From the NCBI RefSeq assembly GCF_003610235.1, contig NZ_RAPR01000001.1, positions 248,001 through 312,000 on the forward strand: 64,000 bases of DNA. The letters run 5' to 3'. The DNA is from Catellatospora citrea (GTDB taxonomy: Bacteria > Actinomycetota > Actinomycetes > Mycobacteriales > Micromonosporaceae). The notes beneath the pieces were generated by a model, which made no database searches, was not told the origin of the DNA, and saw only the letters and a program-made list of their open reading frames with translations. Shown one piece after another: positions 18,712 through 27,210 of the stretch; the first letter of the stretch is position 1, and each line of letters begins with the position of its first letter. The translations under genes were made by a program, and so were the position numbers.

Positions 18712-18936
18712 TCAGCGCTTTTCGAGCGCGGCCACCACACCGGCACGGCTGGCGTCCTCGCTGGCCAGCACACCCCCGTTGGCCACGACATCCGGAGTGA
18801 TCTCCGTGAACACCATGCGGACGTCCTGCTCGCGGGCCCCGAGGAGCTCGACGGCGCTGTCGGTCACGGCCCGGGCAAAGGCCCTGCGCTGCTCCACGGA
18901 CCGGCCCGCGAGCAGTTCGACGGTGATGTTAGGCAT
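18712..18936 (-). CDS. 4-oxalocrotonate tautomerase-family protein
   Basis: A 74-residue tautomerase-superfamily protein starting Met-Pro, so the catalytic amino-terminal proline would be exposed after Met removal. The N-terminal strand PNITVELL and the helix RSVEQRRAFARAVTDSAVE are typical, and the length fits 4-OT-like hexamer or trimer subunits. The ATG at 18936 has a GGGAGGGG Shine-Dalgarno 6 nt upstream; longer frames cross the regulatory region. It probably interconverts keto and enol forms of an alpha-keto acid. Upstream sites at 18978 and 19041 match the palindrome near kduI and iclR, which suggests it serves the same uronate or keto-acid pathway, perhaps handling an unsaturated or deoxy-keto intermediate. 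The actual substrate is unknown. Confidence 0.85.
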   Translation of the reverse strand: MPNITVELLAGRSVEQRRAFARAVTDSAVELLGAREQDVRMVFTEITPDVVANGGVLASEDASRAGVVAALEKR

Positions 18937-18977
18937 GGCGCCCCTCCCTGTACCGGCTGTCCACGTCATGGACTTCA

Positions 18978-18993
18978 GTTCATCAACGTGAAC
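18978..18993. promoter_or_regulatory. GTTC-N8-GAAC palindrome upstream of the tautomerase gene
   Basis: GTTCATCAACGTGAAC has both outer quartets intact and lies 41 bp upstream of the tautomerase ATG, where a repressor would block initiation. Confidence 0.6.
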
Positions 18994-19040
18994 GCACGCT
19001 ACAGGCCCGCCCGAGGCCTCGCAACGAAGGACCTTCATCA

Positions 19041-19056
19041 GTTCACATACTTGACA
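19041..19056. promoter_or_regulatory. Second regulon-type site upstream of the tautomerase gene
   Basis: GTTCACATACTTGACA has an intact left half. Read on the minus strand, 19039-19049 gives TATGTGAACTG, identical over 11 bases to the sites beside kduI and iclR. It could also serve the YcnI-like gene on the other side. Confidence 0.5.
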
Positions 19057-19159
19057 TCGGTTCGGCCTGTTGGTCGAATCATGGCGACCCCGATGCGGCG
19101 AAACCCGCACACCGATCAACACCGGCGAGCCGACTCGTCCTGAGGCGCGAGGATGCGAC

Positions 19160-19930
19160 ATGCGGCGCAATGACATCGGATCCGCCCGGATCCCGGCCGA
19201 CCGGCACGACCGCCGTCCGGCGCGAACGCGGGCACGCCGCGCCATGCAGACCGGCGCCGCCGCGCTGATCGTCAGCCTGTTCGGCTTCGCGTCCCCGGCG
19301 AGTGCGCACGTCACCGTCACCCCCTCCACGACCGCGGCCGGCGCCCACGCCGTCCTGCAGTTCAGCGTCGGGCACGGCTGCGCGGACTCGCCCACCACGA
19401 AGATCACCATTCAGATCCCGGCGCAGATCACCTCGGTGACCCCCACCCGAACTGCGCTGTGGAAGATCGCGAAGCAGACTGAGACGGTCGACCCGCCCGC
19501 AGTGGACGCCCACGGCAACAAGATCGTGCAACGGGTCGCCTCGGTCACGTTCAGCACCGACACCCCGCTCCCGGACGGCTACCGCGAGGTTTTCGAACTC
19601 ACCGTCCACCTGCCCGAGGCCACGGGAACCAAGCTCGTCTTCCCGACCATCCAGACCTGCGCGCAGGGCGAATCCGCCTGGATCGAGGTCGCCCAGGACG
19701 GGCAGAACGTCGAAGAACTCAAGTTGCCCGCCCCTAGCTTCATCACCTCCGAGCCCGACGAGGGCACGGCCCACCACATGGCCACCGGCGACGCCCACTT
19801 CATGCCCTCCGCCGCCACGACGCCCGCATCGAGAACGGACCGCACCCTGACGCTCGCCGCGCTCGCGGCCGGCATCCTCGGCTCGCTGCTCGGCGGCGCG
19901 GCGCTCGTACGACAGCGCCGCCGGACATGA
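19160..19930 (+). CDS. YcnI-like (DUF1775) copper-associated membrane protein
   Basis: A 256-residue exported protein. The ATG at 19160 follows GAGG; upstream in-frame codons are implausible. A long basic N-region precedes a hydrophobic core, and cleavage after SPASA would leave His50 as the mature N-terminus (HVTVTPST), which in YcnI proteins helps bind copper. The DUF1775 domain spans about 50-195, and the C-terminus has one membrane helix (LAALAAGILGSLLGGAAL) followed by QRRRT. The stop overlaps the start of the CopC-CopD fusion as ATGA (19927-19930). The pair matches the ycnI-ycnJ arrangement known for copper acquisition or handling at the cell surface. Cytoplasmic copper genes are absent nearby. 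Confidence 0.88.
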   Translation: MRRNDIGSARIPADRHDRRPARTRARRAMQTGAAALIVSLFGFASPASAHVTVTPSTTAAGAHAVLQFSVGHGCADSPTTKITIQIPAQITSVTPTRTALWKIAKQTETVDPPAVDAHGNKIVQRVASVTFSTDTPLPDGYREVFELTVHLPEATGTKLVFPTIQTCAQGESAWIEVAQDGQNVEELKLPAPSFITSEPDEGTAHHMATGDAHFMPSAATTPASRTDRTLTLAALAAGILGSLLGGAALVRQRRRT

Positions 19931-21603
19931 CCAGCCGGCGATCGCGGCGCATCCGGACCACGGCATTGCTGGTCCTGGTCTTCGTGCCCGCGATGCTGCT
20001 CGGCCTCCCCCAACCGGCATACGCGCACGCGCACCTCGTCGGCACCGACCCGGCCGAGGGCGCGGTCCTGCAGGCCGCACCCGACCGGGTCCTGTTCACC
20101 TTCGACGAAGCCGTGCGCGGGGTCCCGGGCGGCGTCCAGATCTACGGCCCACAGGGTGAGCAGGTCGAGGCAAGACCGACCGTCACCGGCACCGAGCTCG
20201 AAGTCGTGCCGGCTGCCCGCCTGGGCAACGGCACGACCGTGATCACCTGGCGGGTCGTCTCCGACGACGGCCACCCCATCAGCGGCTCCCTCACCTTCTC
20301 CGTCGGCGCACCCACCCCCGTCACCACACCCGCTTCCAGCGATTCCAGCAACCTCCCGGAGCTCCCCTGGACGCTGACCCTGGCCCGCGTCGTGGGCTAT
20401 CTCGGCCTCCTGCTCGCCACCGGACTCGTCGCGTTCGCCGCCATGTTCCTTCCCACCGACCCCGCAACCGACCGCCCCCGACGCCGATCGGCCACCCTCA
20501 CACGAGCCGCCGCCGCCGTCGCAGCCACGGCGTGGCTCGCCGCGTTGCCGATCACCGCGCTATATCTGCTCGGTGGCGGGCCGAAGCTGCTCAGCCAGGG
20601 CGCAACGTGGTCCTCACTGCCGCCGACCGAGTATGCCGTCGCCGCGGCCGTCGCCGGCGGGCTGGCGCTGGCCGTGGCCCTGCTCAGTCCCGGATCGGCA
20701 TCGCCACAGCGACGTATCGCAGCGGCAGCGGCCGCCGTGCTCGCGGTCATGGCCCCCGCACTGGTCGGGCACACCCGCGCAGCAAGCCCCGAACTGCTCG
20801 TCATCGGCGCGGACGCGCTGCACCTGCTCGCGGGTAGCATCTGGCTCGGCGGACTCGTAGGCCTGGCGCTGACATTGCCGGGCCTGTCCAGTCACGGCAC
20901 CACCGCGGCCGAGGTGCTGGCCCGCTTCTCCACCGCCGCCGCCGGTGTGCTCGCCGCCCTGGTCGCTACCGGCTCGCTGCTGACGTGGCGGATCCTCGGT
21001 TCCTGGACAGCTCTCGTCGACACCAGCTATGGCCGGTTGGTACTGGCCAAGATCGCCGTCGTGTCGGCAGCACTCGCCATCGCAGCGTGGAACAGGTGGT
21101 CGCTGCTCCCCCGGCTCCAGCACGCAGCGAACAAGACCAACCGACAAGCGCACGCCCGACCGGTGGTGCGCGCCACCGCCATCGAAGGCGCGGTCCTTGC
21201 CGTCGCGCTGCTCATCACCGGCTTCCTCGTCGACACGAGCCCCGAGGGCGGGACCCGGCCCGCGAGCGCGTCGGCCCAGGCCAATCCCGACACGCACGAG
21301 ACGACACTCGGCGACGTCAACGTGCGGGCTTCCCTGACACCACTCACCCGCGGGCCCAACACCCTCGCCCTTCGGCTGAGCACCCCCGCCGGCGAGCCCA
21401 CCGAGGGCGTCGCACCGCCGGTGGTGCGCCTGTCCTCCGACGGGGCGACGCTCGGCGACATCCCGCTGACGCAGGTGTCGGCTGGCTCCTACACGGCGCA
21501 GGTCATGCTCCCGGTGTCCGGGACGTGGCGGATGCAGGTGTCACTACGCGTCAGCCAGTTCGCCAACCCCGTGGGTGAGCTGGAATTCGTCGTAGGTGGA
21601 TGA
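19927..21603 (+). CDS. CopC-CopD fusion (YcnJ-like copper import protein)
   Basis: A 558-residue membrane protein. The signal peptide ends at AYA, leaving His34 as the first mature residue (HAHLVGTDPAEGA), the CopC copper ligand. The CopC beta-barrel (34-135) includes the VVSDDGHPISG motif with the second histidine. From about 150 on are roughly eight membrane helices of the CopD domain (with GHTRAA and LHLLAGSIWLGGLVGL), then a C-terminal extracellular domain (about 440-558) of the kind seen in YcnJ. It is translationally coupled to the YcnI-like gene. The likely role is capture and import of copper at the membrane. No copper-responsive regulator is visible in the window. Confidence 0.9.
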   Translation: MTSRRSRRIRTTALLVLVFVPAMLLGLPQPAYAHAHLVGTDPAEGAVLQAAPDRVLFTFDEAVRGVPGGVQIYGPQGEQVEARPTVTGTELEVVPAARLGNGTTVITWRVVSDDGHPISGSLTFSVGAPTPVTTPASSDSSNLPELPWTLTLARVVGYLGLLLATGLVAFAAMFLPTDPATDRPRRRSATLTRAAAAVAATAWLAALPITALYLLGGGPKLLSQGATWSSLPPTEYAVAAAVAGGLALAVALLSPGSASPQRRIAAAAAAVLAVMAPALVGHTRAASPELLVIGADALHLLAGSIWLGGLVGLALTLPGLSSHGTTAAEVLARFSTAAAGVLAALVATGSLLTWRILGSWTALVDTSYGRLVLAKIAVVSAALAIAAWNRWSLLPRLQHAANKTNRQAHARPVVRATAIEGAVLAVALLITGFLVDTSPEGGTRPASASAQANPDTHETTLGDVNVRASLTPLTRGPNTLALRLSTPAGEPTEGVAPPVVRLSSDGATLGDIPLTQVSAGSYTAQVMLPVSGTWRMQVSLRVSQFANPVGELEFVVGG

Positions 21604-21848
21604 CCTCGCTGTCCAGCTGGCTCCCCTGAAGTCGCCGCGCCTCGGCCGCGCCCCAGAAGAAAGCCACCCTGGCAGCATCTACAGCCGAGCGCAGATCGAT
21701 GGCAAGACAGGCAGCCTCCCAGTCCCCCGCCAGACGCGCGGCGGTGCAAGCTGTGATCGTCGAAGCGGCGAGATGCTGTGGCTGAGGACGTGCACCAGAC
21801 CATTCTCGCGACTTGTTCATCGACCAGCTGCCCCCACGTCTGAGAGGG
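21604..21848. other. Intergenic stretch without a supported gene
   Basis: The 245 bases between the CopC-CopD stop and the tRNA-like element carry only short overlapping frames with no ribosome binding site or recognisable motif, and no clear terminator. The further stretch 21921-22222 is similar. Confidence 0.4.
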
Positions 21849-21920
21849 CGGGGCCGGCCGGACTCGCACCGGCGTCCTCCGCATTGACGTGCGGCGCGAC
21901 GACTTCTGCGCTACGACCCC
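21849..21920 (-). tRNA. Degenerate tRNA-like element (probable pseudo-tRNA)
   Basis: Read on the minus strand, GGGGTCG (21914-21920) pairs with CGGCCCC (21850-21856) as a 7-bp acceptor stem, followed by TA at positions 8-9. The T arm is intact: stem GCCGG/CCGGC with a 7-nt loop TGCGAGT. The anticodon stem CCGCA/TGCGG closes a loop of only six bases (CGTCAA). The D arm has a 3- to 4-bp GCG(C) stem but its loop lacks the invariant GG. T55 is replaced by G. The overall cloverleaf is clear but several invariant positions are broken, so no amino-acid identity is assigned. It may be a dead tRNA or the scar of an integration site. Confidence 0.5.
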
Positions 21921-22222
21921 GCTCGCCAGCAGTGTAGTGCCGATCATGAAGAGGCGTTGTCCGCCCTCTGGCTCGCGCAGACCTCTACCGCACGAACAGG
22001 CCACCTTTCTCGCGCCACCCATGAGGTATAACCACACTGTGGGTGAGCGCCGGCGTCCCCCGCCCGGTGACAGATCAGCGGACCCTCCTTGGCATGCACG
22101 TACGCCCCAGCCATAATCAGTGATCGGCGCAGCAATGGCCCAAGTGCTGGGCGGATCAACTCCTCCGCCCCCGGCTCGCCGCGATCGGATATCGGCCTGA
22201 CCCACATTCAGCAGGGACACGC

Positions 22223-22855
22223 ATGGAAATGGACGAGATGTTCGATGCCGCCATGCATCGCCTGGACGCCTCAGCGCAAGACGCCAGACGAACCGCAGAG
22301 GCAGAGCGGCAACGGCTCGCCGATGAGGCGTCGGCCTACCATAAGATCCTGCGAGAGGTGGCCGAATTCGGAGCAGCGAGACTTCTCCAGGCTCGTGTAC
22401 CCACCCTGCCCATATATTCACCCGGGGTACGCCGCAATGGCTTGTTCACGTGGTATCACGGCCGATATGAGCTCGTTCAGCCCCAGCTGACGCGCGGCTG
22501 GCCCTTGTTCCACTTTCTGCTCGAGTGGCACGAACGGCGACCGGACACCGAGATCCACTGCTGGCTTTCAATAGATGCCCAGCTCGTATGTGTCCAGGGG
22601 GCTGCCACCAGGCAGCGGATCGGCGGAGTATATCCAGCGAAAATGGGATCTTCCGGAGAGATACCTGGCAGCGGGTGGGCTGTCTGCACCATCGCCGCGG
22701 ATGCCGACCTGGACAAGTCCCTGCTTAGCGAGCCTGCGGTCCAGGCCATGCTCAAAGTGCAGAAGGACGGACGAGGATATGAGCATTTCTCGTCCACGGA
22801 AAAGCTCCGCGCACAGCTGATTGAACAGATCGCAAGGATCGCCCGGTCCAGCTGA
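22223..22855 (+). CDS. Hypothetical protein with coiled-coil N-terminus
   Basis: A 210-residue soluble protein not recognised. The ATG at 22223 has AGGGA 6 nt upstream. Residues 10-50 are Ala/Glu/Arg-rich and predicted helical (for example AQDARRTAEAERQRL). The remainder is a mixed alpha/beta domain with many aromatic residues (GLFTWYHGRYELV, HFLLEWHERRPDTEIHCWL) and a helical C-terminus. Base composition is less GC-biased and codon third positions more varied than in the neighbouring copper genes, which suggests acquisition. It stands alone between the tRNA-like element and the SPW gene. No function is proposed. Confidence 0.7.
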   Translation: MEMDEMFDAAMHRLDASAQDARRTAEAERQRLADEASAYHKILREVAEFGAARLLQARVPTLPIYSPGVRRNGLFTWYHGRYELVQPQLTRGWPLFHFLLEWHERRPDTEIHCWLSIDAQLVCVQGAATRQRIGGVYPAKMGSSGEIPGSGWAVCTIAADADLDKSLLSEPAVQAMLKVQKDGRGYEHFSSTEKLRAQLIEQIARIARSS

Positions 22856-23211
22856 GGTCGACCGGACCACGGCCATGACTACGCAAACGCGCGCGAGCCT
22901 TCGAGCGACACCTCGACTTTGCCCTCCCACAACTGCACACCCACGCAGAGCGTGCGTTGATCCAGCAGCCAGCCCAGCTGGCGACAAGACCATCCGTCGT
23001 CGGCCACGGGCCAACCCTGCTGTGCCAGGTGCCGCCTTACCCGCTCATGAACCTCGCTGACCGGCTCGAACCTACCGCCTGCCTGGCGGGCACGGCCTGT
23101 CGTGCCCGGATCGCATGAGATCGACCAGTCCTCGGAGCACCGATGACACTCCGTCGGCCTTACCGCGCGCGCCGCAACGCGGTGGAGTTGCGACGCGCAA
23201 CGACTACCCGG
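22856..23211. other. Intergenic stretch, possibly decayed coding sequence
   Basis: One plus-strand frame across about 22885-23115 gives a protein-like translation (RHLDFALPQLHTHAERAL and beyond) but lacks a credible start and matches nothing recognised. Small inverted repeats of CGCAAC/GTTGCG occur at 23173-23201, next to the SPW gene end. Confidence 0.3.
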
Positions 23212-23691
23212 CTACGGTCGGGGCACCTCGCGGAAGGATTGCGCCGATGTGCTGAGGCCCGCCGTGTCGGCGATCCGTCGCCTGCCCACGGACATCATGG
23301 CGATGGTGCAGATCAGGCCCACCAGGCCGACGATGACGTTGCTGACGATGGCGCCCACGCTCGGTGCGGGTCCGGCGACCAGCCAGGGCGAGACGATCGC
23401 CCACGCGCTGATGATCGGGGCGACCCACGCGATCCGGTGCGAACGTCCGTACATGGTGGCGAAGCACAGGGCCAGCACGGCCAGTCCGACACCGGAGATG
23501 ACGTTGCTCGCCGTCAGGCTGGTGTGGCTGGTGAAGCCCACCACCCAGGGCGAGATGGCGAGGTAGAGACCCGACAGGAAGGTCAGACCCTCCACCACCT
23601 GCGCGGTCGGGGTCTCGGCGGCTTCCTCGTAGCGCAGCCGAAGCTCCGCCAGGTCCGGATGATCTTCGATGCGAGGAGTTCGAACAGTCAT
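23212..23691 (-). CDS. SPW-repeat membrane protein
   Basis: A 159-residue membrane protein with four hydrophobic helices. The two SPW signatures are visible as ISPWVVGF (about residue 47) and VSPWLVAG (about 103), each inside a helix pair, as in the SPW repeat family found in actinobacteria and some bacteria. The soluble N-terminus contains LAELRLRYEEAAETPTAQ, which is common in this family. The ATG at 23691 has GGAGGTG 8 nt upstream; the GTG three codons earlier overlaps that ribosome site. Function is unknown in the literature. It is divergent from the FBP-domain gene. Confidence 0.85.
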   Translation of the reverse strand: MTVRTPRIEDHPDLAELRLRYEEAAETPTAQVVEGLTFLSGLYLAISPWVVGFTSHTSLTASNVISGVGLAVLALCFATMYGRSHRIAWVAPIISAWAIVSPWLVAGPAPSVGAIVSNVIVGLVGLICTIAMMSVGRRRIADTAGLSTSAQSFREVPRP

Positions 23692-23984
23692 GCTAAACAC
23701 CTCCGAACAGCGACACTAAACAACCGTTCCTAAAGCTGACCTCTGTTGACTTTACGCTGGTCAGGGTCATTAACCACCCCGTTGGCGCGAACGCGGGCGC
23801 GCCCGCCGTCCGGCACAGCGCCGAGGCCCCCGGGCGGATGCGGTTCGTGGCGAAATCGAGTTGCCGGGTGTCGTGCGGTGGACGACTCTGTGGCCTGGCG
23901 ACGGGCCCCACCGGATATCGATGCCGGGGCGTCACTAGAACTGGCAGACCGCACCGGTCCGGCCCACTGACGGACAGGATGATC

Positions 23985-24506
23985 ATGCAACCGCTGACCG
24001 CTGTCGAGATCCGGAACTGCCTGGCGAACACGTCGAAAGGCGAGGCTCAGCGGCTCACGCTACCGGCGCCGCCCGAACACCTCGCCTGGCCGGACCTGGA
24101 CTTCCTCGGCTGGCGCGACGCCAAGGCGCCCGGTCGGGCATACCTGGTGACACCGTTGGGTCCCACCGTCGTCGGGCTGGCGCTGAGCGCCACCGTGCCG
24201 CCCCGGACCTTGATGCGGTCGAGCATGTGCGAGTTCTGCCATACGCTGCACGACGCCGCTTCGATCGCCCTGTTCTCAGCCCGTCTGGCCGGTGCCGCCG
24301 GTCGGGCCGGCAACACGGCCGGGACGTACGCGTGCACCGACCTAGCCTGCTCGCTGTACATCCGCAACCTGCGTAAACCGTTCCTGCCGCAGCCGCAGGA
24401 GACCATCACCCCGCAGGAGCGCATCGCCCGTCTGCGGCAGAAGGTGACCGCGTTCGTCGCCCGGGTGCTGGACACCGACTCGTCGGGCTCTCGCCAGGCA
24501 GCGTGA
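23985..24506 (+). CDS. FBP-domain protein (EF-G-binding, FusB-like zinc finger)
   Basis: A 173-residue protein. It begins with the typical PLTAVEIRNCLANTSKGEA and has four cysteines arranged as CEFC (about 84-87) and C-TDLAC (about 121-127) that would form the treble-clef zinc finger of the FBP/FusB C-terminal domain. In staphylococci FusB proteins bind elongation factor G and rescue it from fusidic acid; the actinobacterial relatives are mostly untested. The ATG at 23985 is favoured over one at 23979 because AGGA is then spaced correctly. A longer frame back to 23838 has no support. It is a single gene, divergent from the SPW gene. Confidence 0.85.
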   Translation: MQPLTAVEIRNCLANTSKGEAQRLTLPAPPEHLAWPDLDFLGWRDAKAPGRAYLVTPLGPTVVGLALSATVPPRTLMRSSMCEFCHTLHDAASIALFSARLAGAAGRAGNTAGTYACTDLACSLYIRNLRKPFLPQPQETITPQERIARLRQKVTAFVARVLDTDSSGSRQAA

Positions 24507-24586
24507 TCGTGACTAGAACATGTTCGTGGTGGACGACTGGGCGACGATCCCCGAGCCGGCCACCCGCGGGGTCATAGATTTGCCGC

Positions 24587-26356
24587 ATGGAGACTCCCGT
24601 ACTCGCGGACGACGAGAGGTGTTCACCGGTGCACACCAGGGCTGACGCGGTGCCGACCGTCCTGGTCGGCCACCTGGGGTACGGGCTGACGGCCGGCAAG
24701 GCCGCGATCGCGGTGCTGCCCGACGGCGCGCCGCCCCAACAGATCGAACTGCTCGCCGAGGACGGGACGCCACAGCCACCTCTGACGGCCGGGCCGGTCC
24801 AGGCGGTGCCCGGCTGGACCGGTGGACCGTACGCGCGTATCGACCTGCCGCGCGACCTCGGACCCGGCAGCTACCGCATCCGCGTCCGCGACGCCGCCGG
24901 ACATGAGGCGACGTCACACGTGTTCGAGGTCTCCGCCGACCGGATACAGCGCCAGACCATGTCGGACGTCCTCGCCTACTTCAAGGCGATGCGATCCAGC
25001 GGCGAGATAGACCGCAAGGACCGGCACGCCGCCCTGTACGGCGACGACTCCGGCCGCACCGTCGACGCCCGCGGCGGCTGGCTGGACGCCAGCGGAGACA
25101 CCAGCAAGTTCCTCAGCCACCTCACCTACACCCGGACCATGAGCCCGCAGCAGATCCCACTGTGCGCCTGGGCGATGGCGGCTGCCCGCGACGCCCTCAC
25201 CGGACACCACCCCGCGCTCCTGCGCTCACTGGGCAGCCGGCTGCGCGACGAGGCGCTGTGGGGCGCCGACTTCCTGGTCCGCTTCCGCTCCCCCGAAGGC
25301 TACTTCTACACCGGCATCTTCGACGCGCTCACCAAACGCCTCGACGAGCGCGTGATCACCGCACCACTTCCCGACTGCGTCCGCACCGACCGTTACCGAG
25401 CCGGCTACCGACACGGCGGCGGCCTGGCCGTCGCCGCGCTCGCCCGCGCCGCCACCCTCGACGACGACGGCGACTTCAGCCGATCCGACTACCTGTCCGC
25501 GGCCAAGCACGGCTTCACCCACCTGCAAGAGCACAACCTCGACTACCTCGACGACAACGCCGAGAACATCGTCGACGACTACTGCGCGCTGCTCGCCGCC
25601 GCCGAACTCACCGCCGCCGGGGCCGGCGACAGCACCGTACGCCCAGCCGCGGAGCTACGCGCGGCGTCACTGCTTGCCCGATACGTCCGCCCGCCTGACC
25701 ACGGCCCCGGGTGGTTCCTCGCGGACGCGCAAGAACGGCCGTTCTTCCACGCCGTCGAAGCCGGCCTGCCCGTGCTGGCGCTGCTGCGCTTCGCGCAGGT
25801 CCTACCCGAAGCGCCCACGGCCCCGGCCGCCCGAGCGCTCGCGCTGGAAGCCACCCTGGACACCGTGCGGCGCAGCCACGCCGTCGCCAACCCGTTCGGC
25901 TACCCGCGCCAGCGCGTGCAACCCGCCGACGCCGACGCCACCGACGCCTTCTTCTTCCCCCACGCCAACGAGACCGGCTACTGGTGGCAGGGCGAGAACG
26001 CCACCATCGCCTCGCTGGCCGCCGCAGCGGCCACCTGCGCCCGCCTCGACGAGGCAGACCCGGCCGAACGGGAGAGACTCGCCGCCTTCGCCGACGACCA
26101 GCTCGCCTGGATCACCGGCCGCAACCCGTTCGACGTCTCGATGGTCCAGGGCCGGGGACGCAACAACGTCGACTACGAGACCGACTTCCCCAATGTGCCG
26201 GGTGGCATCGTCAACGGCATCACCGCCGGCTGGTCCGACGAGAACGACATCGCCTTCCTACCGCCCGACGCCCCCGCCGGAGACTCCTGGCGCTGGGCCG
26301 AGCAGTGGATCCCCCACGCCGGATGGTTCCTGCTCGCGGCGGCCTGCGCCCGCTAG
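24587..26356 (+). CDS. Cytoplasmic GH9-family glycoside hydrolase
   Basis: A 589-residue protein with an N-terminal Ig-like CelD_N domain (about 20-125; VGHLGYGLTAGKAAIAV) and a GH9 (alpha/alpha)6 barrel. GGWLDASGDTSKF holds the candidate catalytic aspartates (family form GGWYDAGDxxKF), ITGRNPFDVSMVQG is the conserved late segment, and WAEQWIPHAGWFLLAA contains the candidate proton-donor Glu. No signal peptide is present, so it works inside the cell, probably as an exo-acting enzyme on imported oligosaccharides; intracellular GH9 members include beta-glucosidases and exo-glucosaminidases. The ATG at 24587 lacks a good ribosome site; the in-frame GTG at 24629, with AGAGG upstream, is an alternative start. 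Confidence 0.85.
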   Translation: METPVLADDERCSPVHTRADAVPTVLVGHLGYGLTAGKAAIAVLPDGAPPQQIELLAEDGTPQPPLTAGPVQAVPGWTGGPYARIDLPRDLGPGSYRIRVRDAAGHEATSHVFEVSADRIQRQTMSDVLAYFKAMRSSGEIDRKDRHAALYGDDSGRTVDARGGWLDASGDTSKFLSHLTYTRTMSPQQIPLCAWAMAAARDALTGHHPALLRSLGSRLRDEALWGADFLVRFRSPEGYFYTGIFDALTKRLDERVITAPLPDCVRTDRYRAGYRHGGGLAVAALARAATLDDDGDFSRSDYLSAAKHGFTHLQEHNLDYLDDNAENIVDDYCALLAAAELTAAGAGDSTVRPAAELRAASLLARYVRPPDHGPGWFLADAQERPFFHAVEAGLPVLALLRFAQVLPEAPTAPAARALALEATLDTVRRSHAVANPFGYPRQRVQPADADATDAFFFPHANETGYWWQGENATIASLAAAAATCARLDEADPAERERLAAFADDQLAWITGRNPFDVSMVQGRGRNNVDYETDFPNVPGGIVNGITAGWSDENDIAFLPPDAPAGDSWRWAEQWIPHAGWFLLAAACAR

Positions 26357-26425
26357 GAGCACGTGGAGCGCGCACCGTGGCGTGCCGGCGCCGGATACGG
26401 TCGGCGGCACACCACGGTGTTCCGG

Positions 26426-26755
26426 TCAGACCGTGACCGGGGCGGTTTGCACGTGGTGGTCCTCGTTGTAGAGGAAGGTGACCCCGCCGGTGGCGAAGTT
26501 GGGCACGTCGTCGACCGCGGCCCGGCCTTCGGGGCTGGCGAGGATGGCCTCGAGGTCCTCGCGGGTGTCGGCGTAGAGCCCGACGATGAGGTGGTACGGC
26601 GGGGTCTGGCCGGCGACGGCGGCCTCGCAGTGGCCGATCGTCCACTGCTTGAGTCCGCGCATCCGCCGGGCGATCGGCAGGTGGACGTCGCGGTAGTAGT
26701 CGTCGAATGCCTGCGGGTCGGCCGGGTGTCCGTAAAGGATCGTCAGGCGGTACAT
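26426..26755 (-). CDS. EthD-domain small protein
   Basis: A 109-residue ferredoxin-like alpha/beta-barrel (dimeric) protein. The EthD signature is clear: LTILYGHPADPQAFDDYY and DVHLPIARRMRGL, with the C-terminal GGVTFLYNEDH. EthD proteins are usually of unclear catalytic role, associated with oxidative degradation. The ATG at 26755 has AAGGAGA 7 nt upstream. It overlaps the end of the DUF985 cupin gene by 13 nt, so it is the last gene of a tightly packed three-gene operon. The first two genes do not reveal its substrate. Confidence 0.87.
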   Translation of the reverse strand: MYRLTILYGHPADPQAFDDYYRDVHLPIARRMRGLKQWTIGHCEAAVAGQTPPYHLIVGLYADTREDLEAILASPEGRAAVDDVPNFATGGVTFLYNEDHHVQTAPVTV

Positions 26756-27210
26756 ACGGGTTCTCCTTCGTGGTGGTTGTGCAGCTGGAAGTCGGCGAAA
26801 CGGAATTCGGGCGACACCACGCAGGTGACCAGGGCGGGCCCGGTGGTCGGTCGCGCGCTCTGCCAGGTCCCGGCCGGGACGAGCAGTTGCGGGTGCTGCC
26901 CGGCGGCGGGGTCTCCGCCGAGCAGCGTCGGGGCCGCGTCGGCCTCGGGTGCGGGTCCGGTCCCGCCGAGGCGCAGTTCGAGCGGTCGCCCGTGGTGCCA
27001 GAGCCACAGTTCGTCGGAGGCGACCCGGTGCCAGGCCGACTCCTCGCCGGGGTGGAGCAGGTAGTACACGGCCGAGGCGGCCTGGTGGGGGCAGTCGCAG
27101 CCGGCGCGGACAGGGCTGGTCCAGGTGCGGCGGTACCAGCCGCCTTCGGGGTGCGGGGCCAGGTCCAGTCGCTCGGCGAGCGGTGGCCTGGTGGTCGGTG
27201 CGGCGGTCAT
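26743..27210 (-). CDS. DUF985 cupin protein
   Basis: A 155-residue cupin of the DUF985 family (YML079w-like). APHPEGGWYRRTW at the N-terminus and the two cupin motifs (AVYYLLHPGEESAWHRV, LVTCVVSPEFRFADFQL) are present. The His/Glu set can hold a metal or bind a sugar-like ligand, but no activity is established for the family. The ATG at 27210 overlaps the SAHH-like stop as ATGA, and AAGGAG lies 8 nt upstream, so translation is coupled. The long frame upstream of this start is a shadow inside the preceding gene. Confidence 0.88.
   Translation of the reverse strand: MTAAPTTRPPLAERLDLAPHPEGGWYRRTWTSPVRAGCDCPHQAASAVYYLLHPGEESAWHRVASDELWLWHHGRPLELRLGGTGPAPEADAAPTLLGGDPAAGQHPQLLVPAGTWQSARPTTGPALVTCVVSPEFRFADFQLHNHHEGEPVCTA

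Noticed and set aside
21849..21920. A functional tRNA with assigned anticodon
   Set aside because: The anticodon loop has six bases and the D and T loops lack invariant residues, so no identity can be supported.
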